Of a DNA stretch of 64,000 bases, positions 1 through 8,839 are shown one piece after another (position 1 is the first letter of the stretch; each line of letters opens with the position of its first letter). The DNA is from Duganella aceris (lineage in GTDB: Bacteria; Pseudomonadota; Gammaproteobacteria; Burkholderiales; Burkholderiaceae_D): contig NZ_JAADJT010000005.1 in NCBI RefSeq assembly GCF_011090165.1, positions 186,001 to 250,000 of the forward strand, read 5' to 3'. The translations under genes and the position numbers were made by a program. Under the pieces are notes generated by a model that ran no database searches, was not told the DNA's origin, and saw only the letters and a list, made by a program, of their open reading frames with translations.

Positions 1-747
1 GAGGTAGGTGAACAGGCCATCGGGATCGCTGTCGGACATATCGCCCCAGTTCCCGCTCGGGCCAATGCGCACCGCGACGCGGTCGCTACCCCAGACCGAG
101 ATCAGTGCTTCTGTGGTCTCCAGCAGCAGACGGCTGCGGTTTTCAAACGATCCACCATACATGTCGGTGCGTTTATTGCTGCCGTCTTGCAGGAATTGGT
201 CGAACAGATAGCCATTGGCGGCGTGGATTTCGACGCCGTCGAAGTTGGCTGCGAGGCCGCGCTTGGCGGCGAGGCGGAAGGCTTCGACCAGAGCCGAGAT
301 CTCGTTGGTCTCCAACGCGCGCGCCGGGGTATTCGGCACCCAGCCGGACTCGGTGTACGCCATGCCGCCATGTTCCACCGCCGAGGGTGCTACGGGACGA
401 CCGCCATCGGGTTGAAGCTGGCTGTTGGACTGGCGGCCGGCATGGTATAGCTGCAGGAAAATCATGCCGCCCTTGGCGTGGACGGCGTCGGTGACTTTGC
501 GCCATCCGGCGATTTGATCGTCATGATACAAGCCGGGTGCGCCCAAATAGCCGTTGCCATTGGGCGCGGCGATGGTGGCTTCACCGATCAGCAAACCACA
601 TACGGAGGCGCGCTGTGCGTAGTATTCGGCCATGAGGTCGCCCGGCACGGCGTTCGCTTCGGCGCGCATACGGGTCAGCGGCGCCAGCACCACGCGGTGC
701 GCCAGTTCGATATTGCCGAGTTTGACGGCGGACATTAATTTTGACAT
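1..747 (-). CDS. Old Yellow Enzyme family ene-reductase (NADH:flavin oxidoreductase), 3' part cut by window edge
   Basis: FMN-dependent reductase of activated C=C bonds. The reading frame is open from the ATG at 747 to base 1, giving 249 residues of a protein usually about 360 long, so the C-terminal third lies outside the window. It shows the family features in order: an N-terminal LAPLTRMRA strand, the YYAQRAS segment, FLQLYHAGRQS, the substrate-binding HAANGY (HxxN) motif and the DQFLQDGSNKRTD / YGG segment. An AAGGAT ribosome site precedes the start. It lies 78 bases downstream of the SRPBCC gene on the same strand, so the two are probably co-transcribed. A second homologue lies at 19240-20349. 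The family is certain; the natural substrate cannot be told. Confidence 0.93.
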   Translation of the reverse strand, partial: MSKLMSAVKLGNIELAHRVVLAPLTRMRAEANAVPGDLMAEYYAQRASVCGLLIGEATIAAPNGNGYLGAPGLYHDDQIAGWRKVTDAVHAKGGMIFLQLYHAGRQSNSQLQPDGGRPVAPSAVEHGGMAYTESGWVPNTPARALETNEISALVEAFRLAAKRGLAANFDGVEIHAANGYLFDQFLQDGSNKRTDMYGGSFENRSRLLLETTEALISVWGSDRVAVRIGPSGNWGDMSDSDPDGLFTYL

Positions 748-825
748 CTGAAATCCTTGCATACGAATATGGGACAAGGAGGCCGGCGAAGAAACGCCCG
801 CCTCCCGTAATCTGGTGACGCGGTG

Positions 826-1389
826 TTACTTCACTTCTGCTTTTTGTTTCAGGCTGGCCAGTCCGCCACCGATCACGCCGTTCATCGTCTGTTTCGCGGC
901 GGCGTCGTCATGACCGGCGGCGGGGGTGTCGGAATGATCGACGCGATGGAAGGCCGCCTGCCAGGTCACCTTGCTGCCACCGTCCTTACCCGGCGCGACA
1001 CTGATGGTGGCCTTGACGTCACTCAGTGGAACGACTTGCTGATTGGCCGCAGTGTTTTGGATCGCGTAGGTGTAGCTGTGCGCGGAAGCGTTGTACTGCA
1101 CCAGCTCCTCGGTCAGTTTCGGTCCGCCCATTTCCAGGGTGCGGATCGAGCCGATCGTGTTGCCCTTGGTTGCGTTCGATGCCTTCACCACCGCCACCCA
1201 GGTCAGGTCGTTGAAGTTCTTGATGATGCCCCAGACTTTGTCGGGCGAGGCCGAGATTTCCACGCTTTGCTGCTCTTGCAGCTGGGTGGGCGCCGCCCAC
1301 GATGGCGCTGCCAGCAGCGTTGCTGCGGTCGCGGCCAGGGCCATGAAGGTTGATTTGGCGGGGAAGTTCAGGGTGCGGTGCTGGTTCAT
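826..1389 (-). CDS. secreted SRPBCC-fold protein
   Basis: A 187-residue protein with an N-terminal signal peptide (hydrophobic run FMALAATAATLLAAPSWA, probable cleavage after AWA/SWA near residue 32) followed by an SRPBCC (polyketide cyclase / Bet v1-like) domain: VEISASPDKVWGIIKNF near the start of the domain, GSIRTLEM in the middle and the closing helix near the C-terminus. Such domains bind hydrophobic ligands. The start at 1389 is chosen over an upstream ATG at 1548 because a GGAG site sits just before it and it alone gives a sensible signal peptide. It is first in a likely two-gene unit with the ene-reductase. The ligand is unknown. Confidence 0.85.
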   Translation of the reverse strand: MNQHRTLNFPAKSTFMALAATAATLLAAPSWAAPTQLQEQQSVEISASPDKVWGIIKNFNDLTWVAVVKASNATKGNTIGSIRTLEMGGPKLTEELVQYNASAHSYTYAIQNTAANQQVVPLSDVKATISVAPGKDGGSKVTWQAAFHRVDHSDTPAAGHDDAAAKQTMNGVIGGGLASLKQKAEVK

Positions 1390-1718
1390 TCTTGGTACTC
1401 CAGGTTGGATACGATAGGTTGGGCAGCGACGTACGCTGCTGCGTTTTGTTTGCCCTGCCGACAATATAGGCCCGCGTCGGGGCAATATAAATGGTGTGGG
1501 GAGAGGAACTGTTCGGACTCCAACTTCCGCAATCGGACGAAACTTCATCCACGCGTTGCCGCAGCCATTCCAGTTCCCACTTGGGAATCGACTGCGGACT
1601 ATTCTGTCCGCTAAGTTGCGCCCTCGCCACCATTTACCCGCGCGCGGTCAGCCCGTAGCATGTACGGCTTGATGAGCGGATCGCTGGCGCAATCAGGCCG
1701 GCATGCAAAGGGCAATGT
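1390..1718. promoter_or_regulatory. divergent intergenic region between SRPBCC gene and xdhC
   Basis: These 329 bases separate two divergent genes and must carry both promoters. I see no convincing gene and no strong palindrome. A few AT-rich patches (around 1480-1495) are candidates for a -10 region on the minus strand, but no clear promoter pair can be assigned by eye. Confidence 0.4.
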
Positions 1719-2660
1719 ATGGACAGTATGGACATGGACGTGCTGCACGCGTGCGCGCGCTGGGTGGCCGAGGGAAGGCGCTGCGAGTTGGTGACCGTGA
1801 TTAAAACGTGGGGGTCGAGTCCTCGGCCGCCCGGCGCGTTGCTCGCCGTCGGCGACGACGGCAGCGTTGTCGGTTCTGTTTCGGGTGGCTGTATCGAGGA
1901 CGATTTGATCGCCAAGGTGCGCGCCGAGGGATTGACCCGGTTGGCTCCGGAACTGGTCAGTTACGGTATCAGCGCTGATCAGGCACATCGTTTTGGCCTG
2001 CCTTGCGGCGGAACCATCGAGTTGGCGATCGAGCCGCTGAGCGCGGCGAGCGGTATCGGCGAGTTACTGGCGCAACTGGCGGCGCACCAGATGGTGGCGC
2101 GCAGCCTGAACCTGGCCACCGGCGAGGTGAACCTCGCACCCGCCGCGCCGGGCGCGCAAATCAGCCGTGACGGAGATCTCCTCACGCTGGTGCATGGCCC
2201 GCAATGGCGCCTGCTGATTATCGGTGCCGGCGACATGTCGCGCTTTCTTGCGCGAGTGGCGAGTGGCATGGACTATCGCGTGACAGTGTGCGACCCGCGC
2301 GAAGAATACCGCGACAACTGGCATGTGGATGGGGTCGAACTGATTCACACCATGCCCGACGACGCGGTATTGGAAATGCGCCCCGACGCCCGCACCGCCA
2401 TTGTCGCGTTGACCCACGACCCCAAGCTGGACGACTTGGCATTGATGGAGGCGCTGAAATCGGATGCTTTCTACGTTGGCGCGATCGGCTCGCATATCAA
2501 CAACGCGCGCCGCCGCGAGCGGCTTCGGGAATTCGACCTGAGCGATGCACAACTGGCTCGCCTGCACGGTCCGATAGGACTCGCCATTGGCAGTAAAACA
2601 CCTGCCGAGATCGCTATCGCGACGCTCGCCCACATGATAGAAGTGAAGAACAAGCCATGA
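1719..2660 (+). CDS. xdhC: XdhC/CoxI family protein (molybdoenzyme maturation factor type)
   Basis: A 313-residue protein of the XdhC family, which in well-studied cases binds molybdenum cofactor and inserts it, after sulfuration, into xanthine dehydrogenase-like enzymes. The N-terminal XdhC domain shows the typical SSPRPPGALLAV and GSVSGGCIEDDL segments (roughly residues 28-68). The C-terminal Rossmann-like half has LLIIGAGDMSRFLA (about 165-180) and the conserved YVGAIGS region. No molybdoenzyme gene is nearby. Its last codon overlaps the start of the RND permease gene (ATGA, 2657-2660), so the two are translationally coupled, an unexpected pairing. The family call is firm; the role in this context is unknown. 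Confidence 0.88.
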   Translation: MDSMDMDVLHACARWVAEGRRCELVTVIKTWGSSPRPPGALLAVGDDGSVVGSVSGGCIEDDLIAKVRAEGLTRLAPELVSYGISADQAHRFGLPCGGTIELAIEPLSAASGIGELLAQLAAHQMVARSLNLATGEVNLAPAAPGAQISRDGDLLTLVHGPQWRLLIIGAGDMSRFLARVASGMDYRVTVCDPREEYRDNWHVDGVELIHTMPDDAVLEMRPDARTAIVALTHDPKLDDLALMEALKSDAFYVGAIGSHINNARRRERLREFDLSDAQLARLHGPIGLAIGSKTPAEIAIATLAHMIEVKNKP

Positions 2661-5600
2661 ACATCTCCAGGTTTTTTGTCGACAAGCCGGTCTTCGCCGC
2701 GGTGTTGTCCATTGTGATTTTCGTGGCCGGCCTGCTGTCCATCTTTCAGCTGCCAATCTCCGAATATCCAAACGTCGTGCCGCCCTCGGTGGTGGTGCGG
2801 GCGCAATATCCGGGCGCAGATCCCAAAGTGATTGCCGAGACCGTTGCCACGCCGCTGGAGGAGCAGATCAACGGCGTCGAGAACATGCTCTACATGTCGT
2901 CTCAGAACACCACCGACGGCGCGATGGCGTTGACCGTCACGTTCAAAATAGGCACCAACGTCGAGCAGGCGGAGACCCAGGTACAGAACCGGGTCCAGCG
3001 CGCCTTACCGCGGTTGCCGGAAGAGGTGCGCCAACTCGGCGTAACTACCGTGAAAAGCTCGCCCAGCCTGACCATGGTGGTGCATCTGGTTTCGCCCGAC
3101 CAGCGCTACGACGAGCAGTACCTGCGCAACTACGCTGTCATCAACGTTAAGGACCAGCTCGCGCGCATCACCGGCATGGGTGAGGTGCAGTTGCGCGGTT
3201 CGGGAGACTACGCGATGCGGGTCTGGCTTGACCCGCAGCAGCTGGCGCAGCGCGCCCTGACCGCCGGCGATGTCGTGGCCGCGATCCGCGAGCAAAACGT
3301 GCAGGTGGCGGCAGGCGTGATCGGTTCCTCGCCCAACGCTGGCAGCGATTTCCAGCTGACGGTCAAGACCCAAGGGCGGTTGAAGACGGTCGAAGAGTTC
3401 GGTGCCATCAGCCTGAAAGCCGGGGCCGATGGCGCGCTAACGCGCTTGCGCGACGTCGCCCGCATCGAGTTGGGGGCGAACTCCTACGATATGCGCGCCT
3501 TGCTGAACAATCGCACCGCCGTCGGCATCGCCATCTACGAGGCGCCCAATGCCAACGCGCTGCAACTGTCGCAAGACGTGCGCGCCAAGATGGACGCGTT
3601 GAGCAAATCCTTCCCGCCTGGTCTGGAATATCGCGTGGTCTACGATCCTACACGTTTCGTGCGCGAATCGATTAAGGCGGTGATCCACACATTGCTGGAA
3701 GCGGTCGCGCTGGTCGTACTGGTGGTGATTGTGTTCCTGCAAACCTGGCGGGCCTCGATCATTCCGCTGCTGGCGGTGCCGGTGTCGGTGGTCGGCACCT
3801 TCGCCGTGATGTTGGGTTTCGGCTTTTCGATCAATACCCTGTCGCTGTTCGGCTTAGTGCTGGCGATCGGTATTGTGGTGGACGACGCCATCGTGGTGGT
3901 CGAAAACGTCGAGCGCAACATCGCCGCCGGACTGTCGCCGCGCGACGCGACGTTGCAGGCCATGCGCGAGGTCAGCGGCCCCATCGTCGCGATCGCGCTG
4001 GTGCTGTGTGCCGTGTTCGTACCGATCGCCTTCGTGCCTGGCTTGTCGGGACAGTTCTATAAGCAGTTCGCGCTGACCATCGCAATTTCCACAGTGATTT
4101 CTGCGTTCAGTTCGCTGACATTGGCGCCGGCTCTGGCGGCCGCCTTGCTCAAACCGCATGATGCGCCGATGGACCGTGCAACGCGTGTGATGGAACTGAT
4201 GTTTGGCCGCTTTTTCCGCTGGTTCAACCGGGCGTTCGGCAAAACATCGACTCGCTATGAACACGGTGTGCGCGGGCTGGTGGCTCGCAAGGGCGCGTCG
4301 CTGGTGGTGTACGCGGTACTGGTCGCCGGTGCCGCCGTGATGTTCAAGCTGGTTCCTGCGGGCTTTGTGCCGTTGCAGGACAAACAATATCTGGTGGGCA
4401 TCGTTCGCCTGCCGGAAGGCGCGACCCTGAACCGCAGCGAAAGTGTTGTAAGGCGTGTGGCCGAGGTCGCCGCTTCGGTTCCCGGCGTGAAGGAAGCGGT
4501 GCAGTTTCCCGGAATGTCGATCAACGGCTACACCTTGGCGAGCAACTCGGCTGTCAGCTTCAGCCTGCTCGATCCATTCGAGGAGCGTCGCGATCCGGCG
4601 CGCTCCGGCGCGGCGATCGCCGCCACGCTAAATAAGCGCATGACCAGCATCCAGGAGGCGTCGATCCTGATGGTGCCGCCGCCACCGGTCAGCGGCCTGG
4701 GTAGCATCGGGGGCGTCAAGATGATGCTGGAGGACCGGGGCAATCTCGGCTACGACGAACTGTACAAGGCGACCCAGGCCATGCTGGCGCGCGCGCGCAA
4801 AGCGCCTGAATTCGCCGGCATCTTCACCAATTATCAAATCAACGTGCCGCAGCTGTTCGCCAATGTCAACCGCGACCGGGCCAAGCAACTGGATGTGCCG
4901 CTGGCGGCGATCTATCAGGCACTGCAGGTCAACCTGGGTTCGGTCTATGTCAACGACTTCAACGAGTTCGGCCGGACCTATCAGGTACGGGTCCAGGCCG
5001 ATGCCGTGTTTCGTTCCCGTGCCGATGCGATCGCTCAGTTAAAAGTGCGCAGCACTACCGGTGAGATGATTCCGCTGTCGTCGTTGCTGCATGTCGACGA
5101 CAGCTATGGGCCCGACCGGGTGCAGCGCTACAACGCGTTTGTCGCGGCCGACCTCAACGCCAGCCCGGCGCCGGGCGTTTCGACCGGTCAGGCGCAGGCG
5201 GCGCTGGAACGCATTGCCGCCGAAGTACTGCCGGTGGGTATCGGATACGAATGGACGGATTTGGCATATCAGGACATTCTCTCCGGGCATACGCTGTTCC
5301 TGGTATTCCCGTTGTGCGTGCTATTGGTGTTCTTGGTGCTGGCGGCACAGTACGAAAGCTGGACCTTGCCGCTGGCGGTGATCCTGATCGTGCCGATGTC
5401 GATCCTGTGCGCGCTGACCGGGGTCAAGCTGAGCCACGGCGACAATAATATCTTCACCCAAATCGCACTCTTCGTGTTGGTGGGACTGGCGTCGAAGAAC
5501 GCGATCCTGATCGTGGAGTTCGCGCGGGAGTTGGAGGATCATGGACGATCCGTGGTGGAGGCCGCATTAGAAGCTTGCCGCCTGCGTCTGCGGCCGATCC

Positions 5601-5821
5601 TCATGACATCGATCGCGTTCATCATGGGCGTGTTGCCGTTGGTGTACTCGAACGGCGCCGGGTCCGAGATGCGGCACGCCATGGGCGTCGCTGTATTTTG
5701 CGGCATGCTCGGCGTCACCTTGTTCGGCCTGTTCCTGACACCGGTGTTCTATGTACTGCTGCGGACCATGGTGCAGCGGCGCGGATTGCGGACCGCTTCC
5801 GCCGCGAACACTGCGGGTTGA
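2657..5821 (+). CDS. RND family efflux permease (HAE1/AcrB type), orphan
   Basis: A 1054-residue inner-membrane proton-driven drug/metabolite exporter of the AcrB type. It begins with the family MNISRFFVDKPVFA helix, has two large periplasmic loops and two blocks of membrane helices, the proton-relay acidic pair in GIVVDDAIVVVENVER (TM4) and the TM10 lysine in GLASKNAILIVEFA. Length is normal. It shares an ATGA overlap with xdhC and is followed by a strong terminator, so no adaptor or outer-membrane channel belongs to its operon. It is clearly similar to the permease at 14258-17503 and might use that system's adaptor and channel (inference). Confidence 0.94.
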   Translation: MNISRFFVDKPVFAAVLSIVIFVAGLLSIFQLPISEYPNVVPPSVVVRAQYPGADPKVIAETVATPLEEQINGVENMLYMSSQNTTDGAMALTVTFKIGTNVEQAETQVQNRVQRALPRLPEEVRQLGVTTVKSSPSLTMVVHLVSPDQRYDEQYLRNYAVINVKDQLARITGMGEVQLRGSGDYAMRVWLDPQQLAQRALTAGDVVAAIREQNVQVAAGVIGSSPNAGSDFQLTVKTQGRLKTVEEFGAISLKAGADGALTRLRDVARIELGANSYDMRALLNNRTAVGIAIYEAPNANALQLSQDVRAKMDALSKSFPPGLEYRVVYDPTRFVRESIKAVIHTLLEAVALVVLVVIVFLQTWRASIIPLLAVPVSVVGTFAVMLGFGFSINTLSLFGLVLAIGIVVDDAIVVVENVERNIAAGLSPRDATLQAMREVSGPIVAIALVLCAVFVPIAFVPGLSGQFYKQFALTIAISTVISAFSSLTLAPALAAALLKPHDAPMDRATRVMELMFGRFFRWFNRAFGKTSTRYEHGVRGLVARKGASLVVYAVLVAGAAVMFKLVPAGFVPLQDKQYLVGIVRLPEGATLNRSESVVRRVAEVAASVPGVKEAVQFPGMSINGYTLASNSAVSFSLLDPFEERRDPARSGAAIAATLNKRMTSIQEASILMVPPPPVSGLGSIGGVKMMLEDRGNLGYDELYKATQAMLARARKAPEFAGIFTNYQINVPQLFANVNRDRAKQLDVPLAAIYQALQVNLGSVYVNDFNEFGRTYQVRVQADAVFRSRADAIAQLKVRSTTGEMIPLSSLLHVDDSYGPDRVQRYNAFVAADLNASPAPGVSTGQAQAALERIAAEVLPVGIGYEWTDLAYQDILSGHTLFLVFPLCVLLVFLVLAAQYESWTLPLAVILIVPMSILCALTGVKLSHGDNNIFTQIALFVLVGLASKNAILIVEFARELEDHGRSVVEAALEACRLRLRPILMTSIAFIMGVLPLVYSNGAGSEMRHAMGVAVFCGMLGVTLFGLFLTPVFYVLLRTMVQRRGLRTASAANTAG

Positions 5822-5831
5822 GTCGGTGAAA

Positions 5832-5867
5832 AACGCCCCGGCCGCTGAAGCGGACGGGGCGTTGATT
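5832..5867 (+). terminator. Rho-independent terminator after xdhC-RND operon
   Basis: A perfect nine-base outer stem (AACGCCCCG at 5832-5840 with CGGGGCGTT at 5855-5863) encloses an inner CCGCT/AGCGG stem, and is followed by an AT-rich stretch. It starts 11 bases after the permease stop. Confidence 0.85.
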
Positions 5868-6128
5868 TATCTGCGGTGACGCTGCGGTCTCAGCGATAGG
5901 CCGCCGCGAACTTCCGGGAAAATTGCCTGTGACGCGATCATGGTCCCGGTCAAACGTATACAAGAAGCGATGGAACTTTTTGTCCGAACAGTGCGGAGCG
6001 GAGCCGTATCAATCCTGATCCGCATTGCCAGTAATATTCCTTGCCCGCTTCGGCATGGCTTCGCCCAGCCACAATCGAACAGGCACCGGTCGCATCTTTT
6101 TCATTTGATTTCTTGCAAAGGGTAGCAA
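5868..6128. other. intergenic region upstream of the M1 aminopeptidase
   Basis: About 260 bases with no supported gene. It should hold the promoter of the aminopeptidase gene; an AAAGGG ribosome site lies just before the ATG at 6129. Short frames here have no family resemblance. Confidence 0.4.
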
Positions 6129-8783
6129 ATGCATCGCAGTATTATTTCCGTCGCCGCAACCATCATGATCGCAATGTGCGCTGCCCCCGCTGCCTACGCG
6201 AGCGCTGCCACTCCCACCGCCGCGCCGATTACGACGCAACTACCGCGCAATGTCGTACCCAGCCATTACGCGGTGTCCTTGTCGCCGGACGCCAAGGCCG
6301 GTACCTTCGTCGCCAGAACCGTCATCACGCTGGACTTCAAGGAATTAAGCAGCAGCATTACGCTCAACGCCGCAGGCTTGGCTTTTAGCAGCGCTACGTT
6401 GCTGGATGAGGGCACTCAATCGCCGGTGATCGCCAGCAATATCGTTCTTGACACCGCGCGGCAGATCGCTACTTTCACCTTCGCCAAACCAGTAGGCAGG
6501 GGCCGTCACCGGTTGGCGCTCGAGTACGCGGGAAAGATCGGCACCCAGCCGGTCGGCCTTTTCTCGCTCGACTACGACAATAAAGAGGGGCACCAGCGGG
6601 CGCTGTACACTCAGTTTGAGAATTCCGACGCGCGTCGCGTGGTGCCGTCATGGGACGAACCGAACTACAAGGCAACGTTCGCGCTCGACGTTACCGTGCC
6701 GACCAGCGATATGGCCGTCAGCAACATGCCTGCCGCCAGCAGCATCGACCTCGGGGACGGACGTAAACGCGTTACGTTCGCCACCACGCCCAGGATGGCG
6801 ACCTATGTTCTGTTTTTTGGCCTTGGCCAATTTGAGCGCGCCACCGCCAAGGTCGACGATACCGAGATCGGCGTCGTCACCCAAAAGGGTGCGCTGAGCC
6901 AGGCGCAGTTCGCATTGGAGTCCACGAAATCCGTACTCGCCGAGTACAACGATTATTTCGGTGTGCGCTATCCGCTGCCGAAGCTAGATAACGTCGCGGC
7001 GCCCGGCCGCAGCCAGTTTTTCGGCGCGATGGAAAACTGGGGCGGTATTTTCACCTTCGAGTACGCGATGTTGCTCAATCCCGCTATTTCGACTCAAGCC
7101 GACAAGCAGTCGGTATTTAAAACGCTGGCGCATGAAATGGCGCACCAATGGTTCGGTGACCTGGTGACCATGCAATGGTGGGATGAGCTATGGCTCAACG
7201 AAGGTTTCGCTTCATGGATGGAAAACCGTACCACGGCAAAGCTCCATCCTGAGTGGAATACCGCGATGTCGAGCGTCCGGGTGCGCGAATCGGCGATGCA
7301 GCTCGATGCTATCGCCACCACCCATCCCGTGGTCCAGCATATCGAGACTGTTGAACAGGCCAGTTCCGCGTTTGATTTCATAACCTATTTAAAAGGTGAG
7401 TCGGTGATACGGATGCTCGAGGCGTATGTCGGTCCGGATGCGTGGCGCGAAGGCGTGCGCGCATATATGAAGGATCACGCTTACGGCAACACAGTATCGG
7501 ACGATCTCTGGAAAACCGTCGAAAGAGCGGCTGGCAAGCCGATAACCGCCATTGCACACGACTTTACGCTACAGCCGGGCATTCCAATGATCAGTGTGGG
7601 CGATGCTGTCTGCGCCGACGGCGCTACCACCGTCACGCTGACGCAGGGGGAATTTAGCCAGGATCAACCGCAGAAAGCGCCGCTGTCCTGGCGGGTGCCT
7701 GTGGTCGTTCAGACTATCGGCGGCGCGACCATGCGTGCGTTACTGAGCGACGGCAAGGTGACGTTGCACCTGGATGGTTGCGGCCCGCTGCTGGTGAATT
7801 CCGGCCAGAGTGGCTATTACCGCACACTGTACGCGCAGCGCGCCTTCACCGAGTTGGCGACTGCATTCGGTACCCTGGCGCCGATCGACCAATTGGGACT
7901 GATGTCGGACGCTTGGTCGCTGGGACTGGCTGGTGAGCAAGACGCTTCAAGCTTCCTCGATTTGGCGAGCGGCACACCGCTGGACGCCGACACCCAGATC
8001 TGGAGCAAAATCGCCGGCGTGTTTGATGCGATCAATGACCACTATGAAGCCGACCCGACGCGCCAGCGGAAGTTCGCTTCGTACGCGATCGCGCGCCTGG
8101 CGCCGAAGTTGGCGCAGCTCGGCTGGACCGCGCGACAGGGCGAGCCGGAACCGTATGCGATCCTTCGCTCCAGCCTGATCGGCACGCTCAGCGACTTGGG
8201 CGATCCGCTGGTCATCGCCGAGGCGCGCCGACGTTACGCTGCCCGAGCCGAAGACCCCACAGCGGTGCCGGTGGCGTTGCGCAAGACCATTCTGCGCGTG
8301 GTTGCGCGCCACGCAGATGCGGCGACTTGGGACGGTCTGCATGCGGCGGCCCGCACCGAGACATCGCAGCTGATCAAGGACCAGTTCTACGACTTGCTGT
8401 CGTCGTCTATCGACCCGCGTCTGTCCAAACTCGCGCTGGAGCTGGCCCTGACCGATGAACCTGGCGCCACAAACAGTCCGCAAATGATCTTGCGGGTCGC
8501 CGCACTGCATCCGGACCAGGCGTTCGACTTCGCGCTCGCGCATCTGCCCGAGGTCAACGCCAAGATCGACAGCACTGCCGTGATTCGCTACTTCCCAAGC
8601 TTGGCCGAAGGAACGGCAGATCCGGCGATGCTTGGCAAGCTTGACGCCTATGCAAAAGCCAATCTGCCTGAAGAGGCGCGGCGCAATGTCGATACGGCGA
8701 TGGCCAGCATTCGCTACCGCATCAAGGTGCGCAGCGAACGTCTGCCGGCGATCGACACATGGCTTGTCGCCCATCAAAATTGA
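6129..8783 (+). CDS. secreted M1 family zinc aminopeptidase
   Basis: An 884-residue gluzincin that removes N-terminal residues from peptides. It has a signal peptide (MHRSIISVAATIMIAMCAAP..., cleavage probable after AYA near residue 25), the substrate-anchoring GAMEN motif near residue 299, and the zinc site HEMAH near residue 335 with the third ligand Glu in WLNEGFASW about 20 residues later. The C-terminal ERAP1-like helical domain (about 540-870) is present, so the protein is full length and should be periplasmic or exported. It lies directly upstream of a Prc-type protease gene (56-base gap), suggesting a periplasmic peptide-turnover unit. Confidence 0.93.
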   Translation: MHRSIISVAATIMIAMCAAPAAYASAATPTAAPITTQLPRNVVPSHYAVSLSPDAKAGTFVARTVITLDFKELSSSITLNAAGLAFSSATLLDEGTQSPVIASNIVLDTARQIATFTFAKPVGRGRHRLALEYAGKIGTQPVGLFSLDYDNKEGHQRALYTQFENSDARRVVPSWDEPNYKATFALDVTVPTSDMAVSNMPAASSIDLGDGRKRVTFATTPRMATYVLFFGLGQFERATAKVDDTEIGVVTQKGALSQAQFALESTKSVLAEYNDYFGVRYPLPKLDNVAAPGRSQFFGAMENWGGIFTFEYAMLLNPAISTQADKQSVFKTLAHEMAHQWFGDLVTMQWWDELWLNEGFASWMENRTTAKLHPEWNTAMSSVRVRESAMQLDAIATTHPVVQHIETVEQASSAFDFITYLKGESVIRMLEAYVGPDAWREGVRAYMKDHAYGNTVSDDLWKTVERAAGKPITAIAHDFTLQPGIPMISVGDAVCADGATTVTLTQGEFSQDQPQKAPLSWRVPVVVQTIGGATMRALLSDGKVTLHLDGCGPLLVNSGQSGYYRTLYAQRAFTELATAFGTLAPIDQLGLMSDAWSLGLAGEQDASSFLDLASGTPLDADTQIWSKIAGVFDAINDHYEADPTRQRKFASYAIARLAPKLAQLGWTARQGEPEPYAILRSSLIGTLSDLGDPLVIAEARRRYAARAEDPTAVPVALRKTILRVVARHADAATWDGLHAAARTETSQLIKDQFYDLLSSSIDPRLSKLALELALTDEPGATNSPQMILRVAALHPDQAFDFALAHLPEVNAKIDSTAVIRYFPSLAEGTADPAMLGKLDAYAKANLPEEARRNVDTAMASIRYRIKVRSERLPAIDTWLVAHQN

Positions 8784-8839
8784 TCGGGACGAATACATCG
8801 GTGTAGTCGGGAGGATTTTTGGGAACTCATTGGAAGCTT

